64,000 nucleotides of DNA from Adenanthera pavonina (lineage: Eukaryota > Streptophyta > Magnoliopsida > Fabales > Fabaceae): contig JAIVEN010000015.1 in the NCBI GenBank assembly GCA_026686845.1, positions 37,446,970 to 37,510,969 on the forward strand, read 5' to 3'. The notes under the pieces were generated by a model, which ran no database searches, was not told the origin of the DNA, and saw only the letters and a program-made list of their open reading frames with translations. Shown here piece after piece: positions 1 through 12,264 of the stretch (the first letter of the stretch is position 1; every line of letters starts with the position of its first letter). The translations under genes were made by a program, and so were the position numbers.

Positions 1-10
1 GATCGCACCC
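1..10 (-). rRNA. 5S rRNA gene, 5' end only (cut by window edge)
   Basis: Only the first 10 nt of the gene (GGGTGCGATC on the sense strand) lie inside the window; its usual upstream region follows at 11-40. Confidence 0.9.
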
Positions 11-476
11 GACGGCCGGGGCGCAATCATTTGTTTTCAGGACTCGCGCAGTCTCGAAAAGCGTGCCACGAGCAGTTCTCGGGAACCGTGCCACATTCGG
101 ACAGACCGGTGAGGCGGGGAATCAGGTCACGCTTTCTTGACGGTTCATCCGGTCGCACCGGCTCAACCTGCCGGAGTATGGACCAGCCGATATCACGGGA
201 GGAGAGAGAAAGCATTGGGAACCGGTCCGACCAGCAGAAAGTTGAAGCGAGCCGCCGCACGTCGCCGGATGGACCACTTCTCGCGGTCGGGTCGGACCTA
301 CCGGTGAAGCATGTCAACGGGTCAGACTTTCTCACCGGTTTGATCGGTGCATTCCCGGCCTGCAAGTTGGCGTAAACCGGATGGAAAAAGAAACCGGGCC
401 AGCCGGACTGGAACCATGATGCACAGAACCCGGCGGGGTGCTTCAGTTCAGTTTGAGAAACACACTGCGCAAAAGG

Positions 477-596
477 TGGGGTGCAACACGAGGACTTCCC
501 AGGAGGTCACCCATCCTAGTACTACTCTCGCCCAAGCACGCTTCACTGCGGAGTTCTGATGAGATGCGGTGCATTAGTGCTGGTGTGATCACACCC
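477..596 (-). rRNA. 5S rRNA copy 1 (G53 class)
   Basis: 5S rRNA is the small RNA of the large ribosomal subunit, transcribed by RNA polymerase III from an internal promoter (A box 50-64, intermediate element 67-72, C box 80-97). The sense strand begins GGGTGYGATCACACC and ends in GTTGCACCCCA, followed by a T4 run. This copy is 120 nt with T53G in the A box, and also C6T, G31C and C35T in the first 36 nt. The ends were set by alignment to the plant 5S sequence, so each is good to about 1-2 nt. The gene is certain; whether this copy is expressed is unknown. Confidence 0.97.
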
Positions 597-1062
597 GACA
601 GCCGGGGCGCAATCATTTGTTTTCAGGACTCGCGCAGTCTTGAAAAGCGTGCCACGAGCAGTTCTCGGAAACCGTGCCACATTCGGACAGACCGGTGAGG
701 CGGGGAATCAGGTCATGCTTTCTTGGCGGTTCATCCGGTCGCACCGGCTCAACCTGCCGGAGTATGGACCAGCCGATATCACGGGAGGAGAGAGAAAGCA
801 TCGGGAACCGGTCCGACCAGGAGAAAGTTGAAGCGAGCCGCCGCACGTCGCCGGATGGACCACTTCTCGCGGTCGGGTCGGACCTACCGGTGAAGCATGT
901 CAACGGGTCGGACTTTCTCACCGGTTTGATCGGTGCATTCCCGGCCTGCAAGTTGGCGTAAACCGGACGGAAAACGAAACCGGGCCAGCCAGACTCGAAC
1001 CATGATGGACAGAACCCGGCGGGGTGCTTCAGTTCAGTTTGAGAAACACACTGCGCAAAAGG

Positions 1063-1182
1063 TGGGGTGCAACACGAGGACTTCCCAGGAGGTCACCCAT
1101 CCTAGTACTATTCTCGCCCAAGCACGCTTCACTGCGGAGTTCTGATGGGATCCGGTGCATTAGTGCTGGTGTGATCGCACCC
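1063..1182 (-). rRNA. 5S rRNA copy 2 (G53 class)
   Basis: Full 120 nt, T53G in the A box. G72A changes the last base of the intermediate element. Confidence 0.97.
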
Positions 1183-1648
1183 GACGGCCGGGGCGCAATC
1201 ATTTGTTTTCAGGACTCGCGCAGTCTCGAAAAGCGTGCCACGAGCAGTTCTCGGGAACCGTGCCACATTCGGACAGACCGGTGAGGCGGGGAATCAGGTC
1301 ATGCTTTCTTGGCGGTTCATCCGGTCGCACCGGCTCAACCTGCCGGAGTATGGACCAGCCGATATCACGGGAGGAGAGAGAAAGCATCGGGAACCGGTCC
1401 GACCAGCAGAAAGTTGAAGCGAGCCGCCGCACGTCGCCGGATGGACCACTTCTCGCGGTCGGGTCGGACCTACCGGTGAAGCATGTCAACGGGTCGGACT
1501 TTCTCACCGGTTTGATCGGTGCATTCCCGGCCTGCAAGTTGGCATAATCCGGACGGAAAACGAAACCGGGCCAGCCGGACTCGAACCATGATGCACAGAA
1601 CCCGGCGGGGTGCTTCAGTTCAGTTTGAGAAACACACTGCGCAAAAGG

Positions 1649-1767
1649 TGGGGTGCAACACGAGGACTTCCCAGGAGGTCACCCATCCTAGTACTACTCT
1701 CGCCCAAGCACGCTTAGCTGCGGAGTTCTGATGGGATCCGTGCAATAGTGCTGGTGTGATCGCACCC
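1649..1767 (-). rRNA. 5S rRNA copy 3 (C52 class, 1-nt deletion)
   Basis: 119 nt: T52C in the A box and one C missing at C28/C29, plus A23T. The deletion falls in a paired region of 5S rRNA, so this class is probably pseudogenic. Confidence 0.96.
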
Positions 1768-1883
1768 GACGGCCGGGGCGCAATCATTTGTTTTCAGGAC
1801 TCGCGCAGTCTCGAAACGCGTGCCACGAGCAGTTCTCGGGAACCGTGCCACATTCGGACAGACCGGTGAGGCGGGGAATCAGG

Positions 1884-1905
1884 TCACGCTTTCTCGGCTC
1901 AACCT
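1884..1905. other. 21-bp spacer deletion junction
   Basis: At 1894/1895 the segment from tggcggttc to gtcgcac found in other units is missing, giving a 564-bp unit. Confidence 0.9.
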
Positions 1906-2212
1906 GCCGGAGTATGGACCAGCCGATATCACGGGAGGAGAGAGAAAGCATCGGGAACCGGTCCGACCAGCAGAAAGTTGAAGCGAGCCGCCGCACGTCG
2001 CCGGATGGACCACTTCTCGCGGTCGGGTCGGACCTACCGGTGAAGCATGTCAACGGGTCGGACTTTCTCACCGGTTTGATCGGTGCATTCCCGGCCTGCA
2101 AGTTGGCGTAAACCGGACGGAAAACGAAACCGGGCCAGCCGGACTCGAACCATGATGCACAGAACCCGGCGGGGTGCTTCAGTTCAGTTTGAGAAACACA
2201 CTGCGCAAAAGG

Positions 2213-2332
2213 TGGGGTGCAACACGAGGACTTCCCAGGAGGTCACCCATCCTAGTACTACTCTCGCCCAAGCACGCTTAGCTGCGGAGTTCTGATGGGA
2301 TCCGGTGCATTAGTGCTGGTGTGATCGCACCC
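2213..2332 (-). rRNA. 5S rRNA copy 4 (C52 class, full length)
   Basis: T52C but no deletion at C28/C29, an uncommon combination shared with copies 9, 31 and 67. Its 3' flanking spacer has the 21-bp deletion at 1894/1895. Confidence 0.97.
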
Positions 2333-2798
2333 GACGGCCGGGGCGCAATCATTTGTTTTCAGGACTCGCGCAGTCTCGAAACGCGTGCCACGAGCAGTTC
2401 TCGGGAACCGTGCCACATTCGGACAGACCGGTGAGGCGGGGAATCAGGTCACGCTTTCTTGGCGGTTCATCCGGTCGCACCGGCTCAACCTGCCGGAGTA
2501 TGGACCAGCCGATATCACGGCAGGAGAGAGAAAGCATCGGGAACCGGTCCGACCAGCAGAAAGTTGAAGCGAGCCGCCGCACGTCGCCGGATGGACCACT
2601 TCTCGCGGTCGGGTCGGACCTACCGGTGAAGCATGTCAACGGGTCGGACTTTCTCACCGGTTTGATCGGTGCATTCCCGACCTGCAAGTTGGCGTAAACC
2701 GGACGGAAAACGAAACCGGGCCAGCCGGACTCGAACCATGATGCACAGAACCCGGCGGGGTGCTTCAGTTCAGTTTGAGAAACACACTGCGCAAAAGG

Positions 2799-2917
2799 TG
2801 GGGTGCAACACGAGGACTTCCCAGGAGGTCACCCATCCTAGTACTACTCTCGCCCAAGCACGCTTAGCTGCGGAGTTCTGATAGGATCCGTGCATTAGTG
2901 CTGGTGTGATCGCACCC
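2799..2917 (-). rRNA. 5S rRNA copy 5 (C52 class, 1-nt deletion)
   Basis: T52C, C28/C29 deletion, and private change C36T. Confidence 0.96.
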
Positions 2918-3383
2918 GACGACCGGGGCGCAACCATTTGTTTTCATGACTCGCGCAGTCTCGAAAAGCGTGCCACGAGCAGTTCTCGGGAACCGTGCCA
3001 CATTCGGACAGACCGGTGAGGCGGGGAATCAGGTCATGCTTTCTTGGCGGTTCATCCGGTCGCACCGGCTCAACCTGCCGGAGTATGGACCAGCCGATAT
3101 CACGGGAGGAGAGAGAAAGCATCGGGAACCGGTCCGACCAGCAGAAAGTTGAAGCGAGCCGCCGCACGTCGCCGGATGGACCACTTCTCGCGGTCGGGTC
3201 GGACCTACCGGTGAAGCATGTCAACGGGTCGGACTTTCTCACCGGTTTGATCGGTGCATTCCCGACCTGCAAGTTGGCGTAAACCGGACGGAAAACGAAA
3301 CCGGGCCAGCCGGACTCGAACCATGATGCACAGAACTCGGCGGGGTGCTTCAGTTCAGTTTGAGAAACACACTGCGCAAAAGG

Positions 3384-3502
3384 TGGGGTGCAACACGAGG
3401 ACTTCCCAGGAGGTCACCCATCCTAGTACTACTCTCGCCCAAGCACGCTTAGCTGCGGAGTTCTGATGGGATCCGTGCATTAGTGCTGGTGTGATCGCAC
3501 CC
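3384..3502 (-). rRNA. 5S rRNA copy 6 (C52 class, 1-nt deletion)
   Basis: T52C with the C28/C29 deletion; otherwise standard. Confidence 0.96.
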
Positions 3503-3968
3503 GACGACCGGGGCGTAACCATTTGTTTTCATGACTCGCGCAGTCTCGAAAAGCGTGCCACGAGCAGTTCTCGGGAACCGTGCCACATTCGGACAGACCG
3601 GTGAGGCGGGGAATCAGGTCATGCTTTCTTGGCGGTTCATCCGGTCGCACCGGCTCAACCTGCCGGAGTATGGACCAGCCGATATCACGGGAGGAGAGAG
3701 AAAGCATCGGGAACCGGTCCGACCAGGAGAAAGTTGAAGCGAGCCGCCGCACGTCGCCGGATGGACCACTTCTCGCGGTCGGGTCGGACCTACCGGTGAA
3801 GCATGTCAACGGGTCGGACTTTCTCACCGGTTTAATCGGTGCATTCCCGGCCTGCAAGTTGGCGTAAACCGGACGGAAAACGAAACCGGGCCAGCCAGAC
3901 TCGAACCATGATGGACAGAACCCGGCGGGGTGCTTCAGTTCAGTTTGAGAAACACACTGCGCAAAAGG

Positions 3969-4088
3969 TGGGGTGCAACACGAGGACTTCCCAGGAGGTC
4001 ACCCATCCTAGTACTACTCTCGCCCAAGCACGCTTCACTGCGGAGTTCTGATGGGATCCGGTGCATTAGTGCTGGTGTGATCGCACCC
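3969..4088 (-). rRNA. 5S rRNA copy 7 (G53 class)
   Basis: Full length, T53G only. It sits 2906 bp from copy 2 in a duplicated block but lacks that copy's G72A. Confidence 0.97.
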
Positions 4089-4554
4089 GACGGCCGAGGC
4101 GCAATCATTTGTTTTCAGGACTCGCGCAGTCTCGAAAAGCGTGCCACGAGCAGTTCTCGGGAACCGTGCCACATTCGGACAGACCGGTGAGGCGGGGAAT
4201 CAGGTCATGCTTTCTTGGCGGTTCATCCGGTCGCACCGGCTCAACCTGCCGGAGTATGGACCAGCCGATATCACGGGAGGAGAGAGAAAGCATCGGGAAC
4301 CGGTCCGACCAGCAGAAAGTTGAAGCGAGCCGCCGCACGTCGCCGGATGGACCACTTCTCGCGGTCGGGTCGGACCTACCGGTGAAGCATGTCAACGGGT
4401 CGGACTTTCTCACCGGTTTGATCGGTGCATTCCCGGCCTGCAAGTTGGCATAATCCGGACGGAAAACGAAACCGGGCCAGCCGGAATCGAACCATGATGC
4501 ACAGAACCCGGCGGGGTGCTTCAGTTCAGTTTGAGAAACACACTGCGCAAAAGG

Positions 4555-4673
4555 TGGGGTGCAACACGAGGACTTCCCAGGAGGTCACCCATCCTAGTAC
4601 TACTCTCGCCCAAGCACGCTTAGCTGCGGAGTTCTGATGGGATCCGTGCAATAGTGCTGGTGTGATCGCACCC
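4555..4673 (-). rRNA. 5S rRNA copy 8 (C52 class, 1-nt deletion)
   Basis: T52C, C28/C29 deletion and A23T, the same allele as copy 3, which lies 2906 bp away. Confidence 0.96.
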
Positions 4674-4789
4674 GACGGCCGGGGCGCAATCATTTGTTTT
4701 CAGGACTCGCGCAGTCTCGAAACGCGTGCCACGAGCAGTTCTCGGGAACCGTGCCACATTCGGACAGACCGGTGAGGCGGGGAATCAGG

Positions 4790-4811
4790 TCACGCTTTCT
4801 CGGCTCAACCT
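4790..4811. other. 21-bp spacer deletion junction, second instance
   Basis: Same deletion at 4800/4801, exactly 2906 bp from the first; the two are copies of one event. Confidence 0.9.
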
Positions 4812-5118
4812 GCCGGAGTATGGACCAGCCGATATCACGGGAGGAGAGAGAAAGCATCGGGAACCGGTCCGACCAGCAGAAAGTTGAAGCGAGCCGCCGC
4901 ACGTCGCCGGATGGACCACTTCTCGCGGTCGGGTCGGACCTACCGGTGAAGCATGTCAACGGGTCGGACTTTCTCACCGGTTTGATCGGTGCATTCCCGG
5001 CCTGCAAGTTGGCGTAAACCGGACGGAAAACGAAACCGGGCCAGCCGGACTCGAACCATGATGCACAGAACCCGGCGGGGTGCTTCAGTTCAGTTTGAGA
5101 AACACACTGCGCAAAAGG

Positions 5119-5238
5119 TGGGGTGCAACACGAGGACTTCCCAGGAGGTCACCCATCCTAGTACTACTCTCGCCCAAGCACGCTTAGCTGCGGAGTTCTG
5201 ATGGGATCCGGTGCATTAGTGCTGGTGTGATCGCACCC
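5119..5238 (-). rRNA. 5S rRNA copy 9 (C52 class, full length)
   Basis: T52C without deletion, matching copy 4. The adjoining spacer carries the same 21-bp deletion (4800/4801). Confidence 0.97.
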
Positions 5239-5704
5239 GACGGCCGGGGCGCAATCATTTGTTTTCAGGACTCGCGCAGTCTCGAAACGCGTGCCACGAG
5301 CAGTTCTCGGGAACCGTGCCACATTCGGACAGACCGGTGAGGCGGGGAATCAGGTCACGCTTTCTTGGCGGTTCATCCGGTCGCACCGGCTCAACCTGCC
5401 GGAGTTTGGACCAGCCGATATCACGGGAGGAGAGAGAAAGCATCGGGAACCGGTCCGACCAGCAGAAAGTTGAAGCGAGCCGCCGCACGTCGCCGGATGG
5501 ACCACTTCTCGCGGTCGGGTCGGACCTACCGGTGAAGCATGTCAACGGGTCGGACTTTCTCACCGGTTTGATCGGTGCATTCCCGGGCTGCAAGTTGGCG
5601 TAAACCGGACGGAAAACGAAACCGGGCCAGCCGGACTCGAACCATGATGCACAGAACCCGGCGGGGTGCTTCAGTTCAGTTTGAGAAACACACTGCGCAA
5701 AAGG

Positions 5705-5823
5705 TGGGGTGCAACACGAGGACTTCCCAGGAGGTCACCCATCCTAGTACTACTCTCGCCCAAGCACGCTTAGCTGCGGAGTTCTGATGGGATCCGTGCA
5801 ATAGTGCTGGTGTGATCGCACCC
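5705..5823 (-). rRNA. 5S rRNA copy 10 (C52 class, 1-nt deletion)
   Basis: T52C, C28/C29 deletion, A23T. Confidence 0.96.
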
Positions 5824-6289
5824 GACGGCCGGGGCGCAATCATTTGTTTTCAGGACTCGCGCAGTCTCGAAACGCGTGCCACGAGCAGTTCTCGGGAACC
5901 GTGCCACATTCGGACAGACCGGTGAGGCGGGGAATCAGGTCACGCTTTCTTGGCGGTTCATCCGGTCGCACCGGCTCAACCTGCCGGAGTATGGACCAGC
6001 CGATATCACGGGAGGAGAGAGAAAGCATCGGGAACCGGTCCGACCAGCAGAAAGTTGAAGCGAGCCGCCGCACGTCGCCGGATGGACCACTTCTCGCGGT
6101 CGGGTCGGACCTACCGGTGAAGCATGTCAACGGGTCGGACTTTCTCACCGGTTTGATCGGTGCATTCCCGGGCTGCAAGTTGGCATAAACCGGACGGAAA
6201 ACGAAACCGGGCCAGCCGGACTCGAACCATGATGCACAGAACCCGGCGGGGTGCTTCAGTTCAGTTTGAGAAACACATTGCGCAAAAGG

Positions 6290-6408
6290 TGGGGTGCAAC
6301 ACGAGGACTTCCCAGGAGGTCACCCATCCTAGTACTACTCTCGCCCAAGCACGCTTAGCTGCGGAGTTCTGATGGGATCCGTGCAATAGTGCTGGTGTGA
6401 TCGCACCC
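6290..6408 (-). rRNA. 5S rRNA copy 11 (C52 class, 1-nt deletion)
   Basis: T52C, C28/C29 deletion, A23T; same allele as copy 10. Confidence 0.96.
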
Positions 6409-6874
6409 GACGGCCGGGGCGCAATAATTTGTTTTCAGGACTCGCGCAGTCTCAAAACGCGTGCCACGAGCAGTTCTCGGGAACCGTGCCACATTCGGAC
6501 AGACCGGTGAGGCGGGGAATCAGGTCACGCTTTCTTGGCGGTTCATCTGGTCGCACCAGCTCAACCTGCCGGAGTATGGACCAGCCGATATCACGGGAGG
6601 AGAGAGAAAGCATCGGGAACCGGTCCGACCAGGAGAAAGTTGAAGCGAGCCGCCGCACGTCGCCGGATGGACCACTTCTCGCGGTCGGGTCGGACCTACC
6701 GGTGAAGCATGTCAACGGGTCGGACTTTCTCACCGGTTTGATCGGTGCATTCCCGGCCTGCAAGTTGGCATAAACCGGACGGAAAACGAAACCGGGCCAG
6801 CCGGACTCGAACCATGATGCACAGAACCCGGCGGGGTGCTTCAGTTCAGTTTGAGAAACACACTGCGCAAAAGG

Positions 6875-6994
6875 TGGGGTGCAACACGAGGACTTCCCAG
6901 GAGGTCACCCATCCTAGTACTACTCTCGCCCAAGCACGCTTCACTGCGGAGTTCTGATGGGATGCGGTGCATTAGTGCTGGTGTGATCGCACCC
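6875..6994 (-). rRNA. 5S rRNA copy 12 (G53 class)
   Basis: T53G with G31C, an allele shared with copies 1 and 14. Confidence 0.97.
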
Positions 6995-7460
6995 GACGGC
7001 CGGGGCGCAATCATTTGTTTTCAGGACTCGTGCAGTCTCGAAAAGCGTGCCACGAGCAGTTCTCGGGAACCGTGCCACATTCGGACAGACCGGTGAGGCG
7101 GGGAATCAGGTCACGCTTTCTTGGCGGTTCATCCGGTCGCACCGGCTCAACCTGCCGGAGTATGGACCAGCCGATATCACGGGAGGAGAGAGAAAGCATC
7201 GGGAACCGGTCCGACCAGCAGAAAGTTGAAGCGAGCCGCCGCACGTCGCCGGATGGACCACTTCTCGCGGTCGGGTCGGACCTACCGGTGAAGCATGTCA
7301 ACGGGTCGGACTTTCTCACCGGTTTGATCGGTGCATTCCCGGGCTGCAAGTTGGCATAAACCGGACGGAAAACGAAACCGGGCCAGCCGGACTCGAACCA
7401 TGATGCACAGAACCCGGCGGGGTGCTTCAGTTCAGTTTGAGAAACACACTGCGCAAAAGG

Positions 7461-7579
7461 TGGGGTGCAACACGAGGACTTCCCAGGAGGTCACCCATCC
7501 TAGTACTACTCTCGCCCAAGCACGCTTAGCTGCGGAGTTCTGATGGGATCCGTGCAATAGTGCTGGTGTGATCGCACCC
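7461..7579 (-). rRNA. 5S rRNA copy 13 (C52 class, 1-nt deletion)
   Basis: T52C, C28/C29 deletion, A23T. Confidence 0.96.
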
Positions 7580-8045
7580 GACGGCCGGGGCGCAATCATT
7601 TGTTTTCAGGACTCGCGCAGTCTCGAAACGCGTGCCACGAGCAGTTCTCGGGAACCGTGCCACATTCGGACAGACCGGTGAGGCGGGGAATCAGGTCACG
7701 CTTTCTTGGCGGTTCATCCGGTCGCACCAGCTCAACCTGCCGGAGTATGGACCAGCCGATATCACGGGAGGAGAGAGAAAGCATCGGGAACCGGTCCGAC
7801 CAGGAGAAAGTTGAAGCGAGCCGCCGCACGTCGCCGGATGGACCACTTCTCGCGGTCGGGTCGGACCTACCGGTGAAGCATGTCAACGGGTCGGACTTTC
7901 TCACCGGTTTGATCGGTGCATTCCCGGCCTGCAAGTTGGCATAAACCGGACGGAAAACGAAACCGGGCCAGCCGGACTCGAACCATGATGCACAGAACCC
8001 GGCGGGGTGCTTCAGTTCAGTTTGAGAAACACACTGCGCAAAAGG

Positions 8046-8165
8046 TGGGGTGCAACACGAGGACTTCCCAGGAGGTCACCCATCCTAGTACTACTCTCGC
8101 CCAAGCACGCTTCACTGCGGAGTTCTGATGGGATGCGGTGCATTAGTGCTGGTGTGATCGCACCC
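8046..8165 (-). rRNA. 5S rRNA copy 14 (G53 class)
   Basis: T53G with G31C. Copies 11-12 and 13-14 form a repeated two-unit pair. Confidence 0.97.
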
Positions 8166-8631
8166 GACGGCCGGGGCGCAATCATTTGTTTTCAGGACTC
8201 GCGCAGTCTCGAAAAGCGTGCCACGAGCAGTTCTCGGGAACCGTGCCACATTCGGACAGACCGGTGAGGCGGGGAATCAGGTCATGCTTTCTTGGCGGTT
8301 CATCCGGTCGCACCGGCTCAACCTGCCGGAGTATGGACCAGCCGATATCACGGGAGGAGAGAGAAAGCATCGGGAACCGGTCCGACCAGCAGAAAGTTGA
8401 AGCGAGCCGCCGCACGTCGCCGGATGGACCACTTCTCGCGGTCGGGTCGGACCTACCGGTGAAGCATGTCAACGGGTCGGACTTTCTCACCGGTTTGATC
8501 GGTGCATTCCCGGCCTGCAAGTTGGCATAATCCGGACGGAAAACGAAACCGGGCCAGCCGGACTCGAACCATGATGCACAGAACCCGGCGGGGTGCTTCA
8601 GTTCAGTTTGAGAAACACACTGCGCAAAAGG

Positions 8632-8750
8632 TGGGGTGCAACACGAGGACTTCCCAGGAGGTCACCCATCCTAGTACTACTCTCGCCCAAGCACGCTTAG
8701 CTGCGGAGTTCTGATGGGATCCGTGCAATAGTGCTGGTGTGATCGCACCC
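8632..8750 (-). rRNA. 5S rRNA copy 15 (C52 class, 1-nt deletion)
   Basis: T52C, C28/C29 deletion, A23T; the last of the A23T copies, all of which lie in the first 9 kb. Confidence 0.96.
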
Positions 8751-9216
8751 GACGGCCGGGGCGCAATCATTTGTTTTCAGGACTCGCGCAGTCTCGAAAC
8801 GCGTGCCACGAGCAGTTCTCGGGAACCGTGCCACATTCGGACAGACCGGTGAGGCGGGGAATCAGGTCACGCTTTCTTGGCGGTTCATCCGGTCGCACCG
8901 GCTCAACCTGCCGGAGTATGGACCAGCCGATATCACGGGAGGAGAGAGAAAGCATCGGGAACCGGTCCGACCAGGAGAAAGTTGAAGCGAGCCGCCGCAC
9001 GTCGCCGGATGGACCACTTCTCGCGGTCGGGTCGGACCTACCGGTGAAGCATGTCGACGGGTCGGACTTTCTCACCGGTTTGATCGGTGCATTCCCGGCC
9101 TGCAAGTTGGCATAAACCGGACGGAAAACGAAACCGGGCCAGCCAGACTCGAACCATGATGCACAGAACCCGGCGGGGTGCTTCAGTTCAGTTTGAGAAA
9201 CACACTGCGCAAAAGG

Positions 9217-9336
9217 TGGGGTGCAACACGAGGACTTCCCAGGAGGTCACCCATCCTAGTAATACTCTCGCCCAAGCACGCTTCACTGCGGAGTTCTGAT
9301 GGGATCCGGTGCATTAGTGCTGGTGTGATCGCACCC
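9217..9336 (-). rRNA. 5S rRNA copy 16 (G53 class)
   Basis: T53G and a private G75T between the intermediate element and C box. Confidence 0.97.
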
Positions 9337-9801
9337 GACGGCCGGGGCGCAATCATTTGTTTTCAGGACTCGCGCAGTCTCGAAAAGTGTGCCACGAGCA
9401 ATTCTCGGGAACCGTGCCAATTCGGACAGACCGGTGAGGCGGGGAATCAGGTCACGCTTTCTTGGCGGTTCATCCGGTCGCACCGGCTCAACCTGCCGGA
9501 GTATGGACCAGCCGATATCACGGGAGGAGAGAGAAAGCATCGGGACCCGGTCCGACCAGCAGAAAGTTGAAGCGAGCCGCCGCACGTCGCCCGATGGACC
9601 ACTTCTCGCGGTCGGGTCGGACCTACCGGTGAAGCATGTCAACGGGTCTGACTTTCTCACCGGTTTGATCGGTGCATTCCCGGCCTGCAAGTTGGCGTAA
9701 ACCGGACGGAAAACGAAACCGGGCCAGCCGGGCTCGAACCATGATGCACAGAACCCGGCGGGGTGCTTCAGTTCAGTTTGAGAAACACACTGCGCAAAAG
9801 G

Positions 9802-9921
9802 TGGGGTGCGACACGAGGACTTCCCAGGAGGTCACCCATTCCAGTACTACTCTCGCCCAAGCACGCTTCACTGCGGAGTTCTGATGGGATCCGGTGCATT
9901 AGTGCTGGTGTGATCGCACTC
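9802..9921 (-). rRNA. 5S rRNA copy 17 (G53 class, several changes)
   Basis: T53G plus G2A, A80G, G82A and T112C. Two of these lie at the start of the C box. Confidence 0.96.
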
Positions 9922-10387
9922 GACGAGCGGGGCGCAACCATTTGTTTTCAGGACTCGCGCAGTCTCGAAAAGTGTGCCACGAGCAGTTCTCGGGAACCGT
10001 GCCACATTCGGACAGACCGGTGAGGCGGGGAATCAGGTCACGCTTTCTTGGCGGTTCATCCGGTCGCACCGGCTCAACCTGCCGGAGTATGGACCAGCCG
10101 ATATCACGGGAGGAGAGAGAAAGCATCGGGACCCGGTCCGACCAGCAGAAAGTTGAAGCGAGCCGCCGCACGTCACCCGATGGACCACTTCTCGCGGTGG
10201 GGTCGGACCTACCGGTGAAGCATGTCAACGGGTCGGACTTTCTCACCGGTTTGATCGGTGCATTCCCGGCCTGCAAGTTGGCGTAAACCGGACGGAAAAC
10301 GAAACCGGGCCAGCCGGACTCGAACCATGATGCACAGAACCCGGCGGGGTGCTTCAGTTCAGTTTGAGAAACACACTGCGCAAAAGG

Positions 10388-10506
10388 TGGGGTGCAACAC
10401 GAGGACTTCCCAGGAGGTCACCCATCCTAGTACTACTCTCGCCCAAGCACGCTTAGCTGCGGAGTTCTGATGGGATCCGTGCATTAGTGCTGGTGTGATC
10501 GCACCC
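10388..10506 (-). rRNA. 5S rRNA copy 18 (C52 class, 1-nt deletion)
   Basis: T52C and C28/C29 deletion; otherwise standard. Confidence 0.96.
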
Positions 10507-10972
10507 GACGGCCGGGGCGCAATCATTTGTTTTCCGGACTCGCGCAGTCTCGAAAAGCGTGCCACGAGCAGTTCTCGGGAACCGTGCCACATTCTGACAG
10601 ACCGGTGAGGCGGGGAATCAGGTCACGCTTTCTTGGCGGTTCATCCGGTCGCACCGGCTCAACCTGCCGGAGTATGGACCAGCCGATATCACGGGAGGAG
10701 AGAGAAAGCATCGGGACCCGGTCCGACCAGCAGAAAGTTGAAGCGAGCCGCCGCACGTCGCCGGATGGACCACTTCTCGCGGTCGGGTCGCACCTACCGG
10801 TGAAGCATGTCAACGGGTCGGACTTTCTCACCGGTTTGATCGGTGCATTCCCGGCCTGCAAGTTAGCGTAAACCGGACGGAAAACGAAACCGGGCCAGCC
10901 GGACTCGAACCATGATGCACAGAACCCGGCGGGGTGCTTCAGTTCAGTTTCAGAAACACACTGCGCAAAAGG

Positions 10973-11092
10973 TGGGGTGCAACACGAGGACTTCCCAGGC
11001 GGTCACCCATCCTAGTACTACTCTCGCCCAAGCACGCTTCACTGCGGAGTTCTGATGGGATTCGGTGCATTAGTGCTGGTGTGATTGCACCC
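10973..11092 (-). rRNA. 5S rRNA copy 19 (G53 class, C-box variant)
   Basis: T53G with G7A, G31A and T93G (C box). The same set occurs in copy 22, 1758 bp away. Confidence 0.97.
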
Positions 11093-11558
11093 GACGGCCG
11101 GGGCGCAATCATTTGTTTTCCGGACTCGCGCAGTCTCGAAAAGCGTGCCACGAGAAGTTCTCGGGAACCGTGCCACATTCGGACAGACCGGTGAGGCGGG
11201 GAATCAGGTCACGCTTTCTTGGCGGTTCATCCGGTCGCACCGGCTCAACCTGCCGGAGTATGGACCAGCCGATATCACGGGACGAGAGAGAAAGCATCGG
11301 GACCCGGTCCGACCAGCAGAAAGTTGAAGCGAGCTGCCGCACGTCGCCGGATGGACCACTTCTCGCGGTCGGGTCGTAACTACCGGTGAAGCATGTCAAC
11401 GGGTCGGACTTTCTCACCGGTTTGATCGGTGCATTCCCGGCCTGCAAGTTGGCGTAAACCGGACGGAAAACGAAACCGGGCCAGCCGGGTTCGAACCATG
11501 ATGCACAGAACCCGGCGGGGTGCTTCAGTTCAGTTTGAGAAACACACTGCGCAAAAGT

Positions 11559-11678
11559 TGGGGTGCAACACGAGGACTTCCCAGGAGGTCACCCATCCTA
11601 GTACTACTCTCGCCCAAGCACGCTTCACTGCGGAGTTCTGATGGGATCCGGTTCATTAGTGCTGGTGTGACCGCACCC
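11559..11678 (-). rRNA. 5S rRNA copy 20 (G53 class)
   Basis: T53G with A8G and C26A. The base just outside the 3' end also differs (11558). Confidence 0.96.
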
Positions 11679-12144
11679 GACGGCCGGGGCGCAATCATTT
11701 GTTTTCAGGACTCGCGCAGTCTCGAAAAGCGTGCCACGAGCAGTTCTCGGGAACCGTGCCACATTCGGACAGACCGGTGAGGCGGGGAATCAGGTCACGC
11801 TTTCTTAGCAGTTCATCCGGTCGCACCGGCTCAACCTGCCGGAGTATGGACCAGCCGATATCCCAGGAGGAGAGAGAAAGCATCGGGACCCGGTCCGACC
11901 AGCAGAAAGTTGAAGCGAGCAGCCGCACGTCGCCCGATGGACCACTTCTCGCGGTCGGGTCGGACCTACCGGTGAAGCATGTCAACGGGTCGGACTTTCT
12001 CACCGGTTTGATCGGTGCATTCCCGGCCTGCAAGTTGGCGTAAACCGGACGGAAAACGAAACCGGGCTAGCCGGACTCGAACCATGATGCACAGAACCCG
12101 GCGGGGTGCTTCAGTTCAGTTTGAGAAACACACTGCGCAAAAGG

Positions 12145-12264
12145 TGGGGTGCGACACGAGGACTTCCCAGGAGGTCACCCATTCTAGTACTACTCTCGAC
12201 CAAGCACGCTTCACTGCGGAGTTCTGATGGGATCCGGTGCATTTGTGCTGGTGTGATCGCACCC
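12145..12264 (-). rRNA. 5S rRNA copy 21 (G53 class, several changes)
   Basis: T53G with T21A, G66T, G82A and T112C. It shares G82A and T112C with copy 17. Confidence 0.96.
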
